Assembly: GCA_964399955.1 (NCBI GenBank)
Contig: CAYNST010000156.1
Span: forward strand, 1-6,579
Direction of reading: 5' to 3'
From: CAYNST01 sp964399955
GTDB lineage: Bacteria > Pseudomonadota > Gammaproteobacteria > Pseudomonadales > Cellvibrionaceae
DNA length: 6,579 nt
Below are positions 6,528 to 6,579 of this stretch, piece after piece; within the stretch, counting starts at the first letter, position 1, and each line of letters opens with the position of its first letter. A program made the translations under genes and the position numbers. A model generated the notes under the pieces. It saw only the letters and a list, made by a program, of their open reading frames with translations, ran no database searches and was not told the origin of the DNA.

Positions 6528-6579
6528 GGACCGGTAGTTCAGTTGGTTAGAATGCCGGCCTGTCACGCCGGAGGTCGCG
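6528..6579 (+). tRNA. tRNA-Asp (anticodon GUC), 5' part cut by window end
   Basis: The first 52 nt of a tRNA closely resembling E. coli tRNA-Asp: acceptor arm GGACCGG, D arm GTTC/GAAT with loop AGTTGGTTA, anticodon stem CCGGC/GCCGG and loop CTGTCAC with GTC at 6562-6564, then AGGTCGCG entering the T arm. The T arm and acceptor 3' strand lie outside the window. An 8-nt spacer (6520-6527) after the Val CCA end implies one precursor cut by processing RNases. Further tRNA genes could follow. Confidence 0.95.

Noticed and set aside
6523..6530. TCCGCGGA palindrome in the Val-Asp tRNA spacer
   Set aside because: Short and partly made of the tRNA-Asp 5' end; nothing marks it as an attachment site or processing signal.
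6365..6550. Plus-strand 61-codon open frame
   Set aside because: It runs through the tRNA promoter and the tRNA-Val gene, so it is not a plausible protein gene.

Overview
This window looks like chromosomal backbone of a gammaproteobacterium of the Pseudomonas/Cellvibrio kind. A full-length SMC ATPase (rather than the MukB of enterics) is followed directly by the start of zipA, a division gene largely confined to Gammaproteobacteria. The separate, collinear CcmH and CcmI proteins (fused in E. coli) fit the same group. No insertion sequence, phage gene, CRISPR array or other accessory cargo is visible.

Layout: four genes lie on the minus strand, in transcription order ccmH (6305-5823), ccmI (5653-4373), smc (4271-765) and zipA (747 to beyond position 1). 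Two tRNA genes lie on the plus strand at the right edge: a complete tRNA-Val(UAC) and a tRNA-Asp(GUC) cut by the window end. The 138-bp space between ccmH and tRNA-Val carries two divergent promoter candidates with a T-tract between them. A 169-bp gap separates ccmH from ccmI and holds a hairpin that may be a weak terminator or attenuator. A 101-bp gap separates ccmI from smc and holds a plausible smc promoter and a 7-bp inverted repeat in the smc leader. smc and zipA are only 17 bp apart and are probably co-transcribed.

Functionally there are three units. CcmH and CcmI are the thiol-reduction and apocytochrome-chaperone parts of System I cytochrome c maturation; the other ccm genes are not here. 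SMC and ZipA act in chromosome organisation and cell division. The Val-Asp tRNA pair serves translation. I see no previously undescribed system. The points most worth a second look are the isolated ccmHI pair with its long internal gap, the structured smc leader without a clear Shine-Dalgarno, and the compact divergent promoter region.
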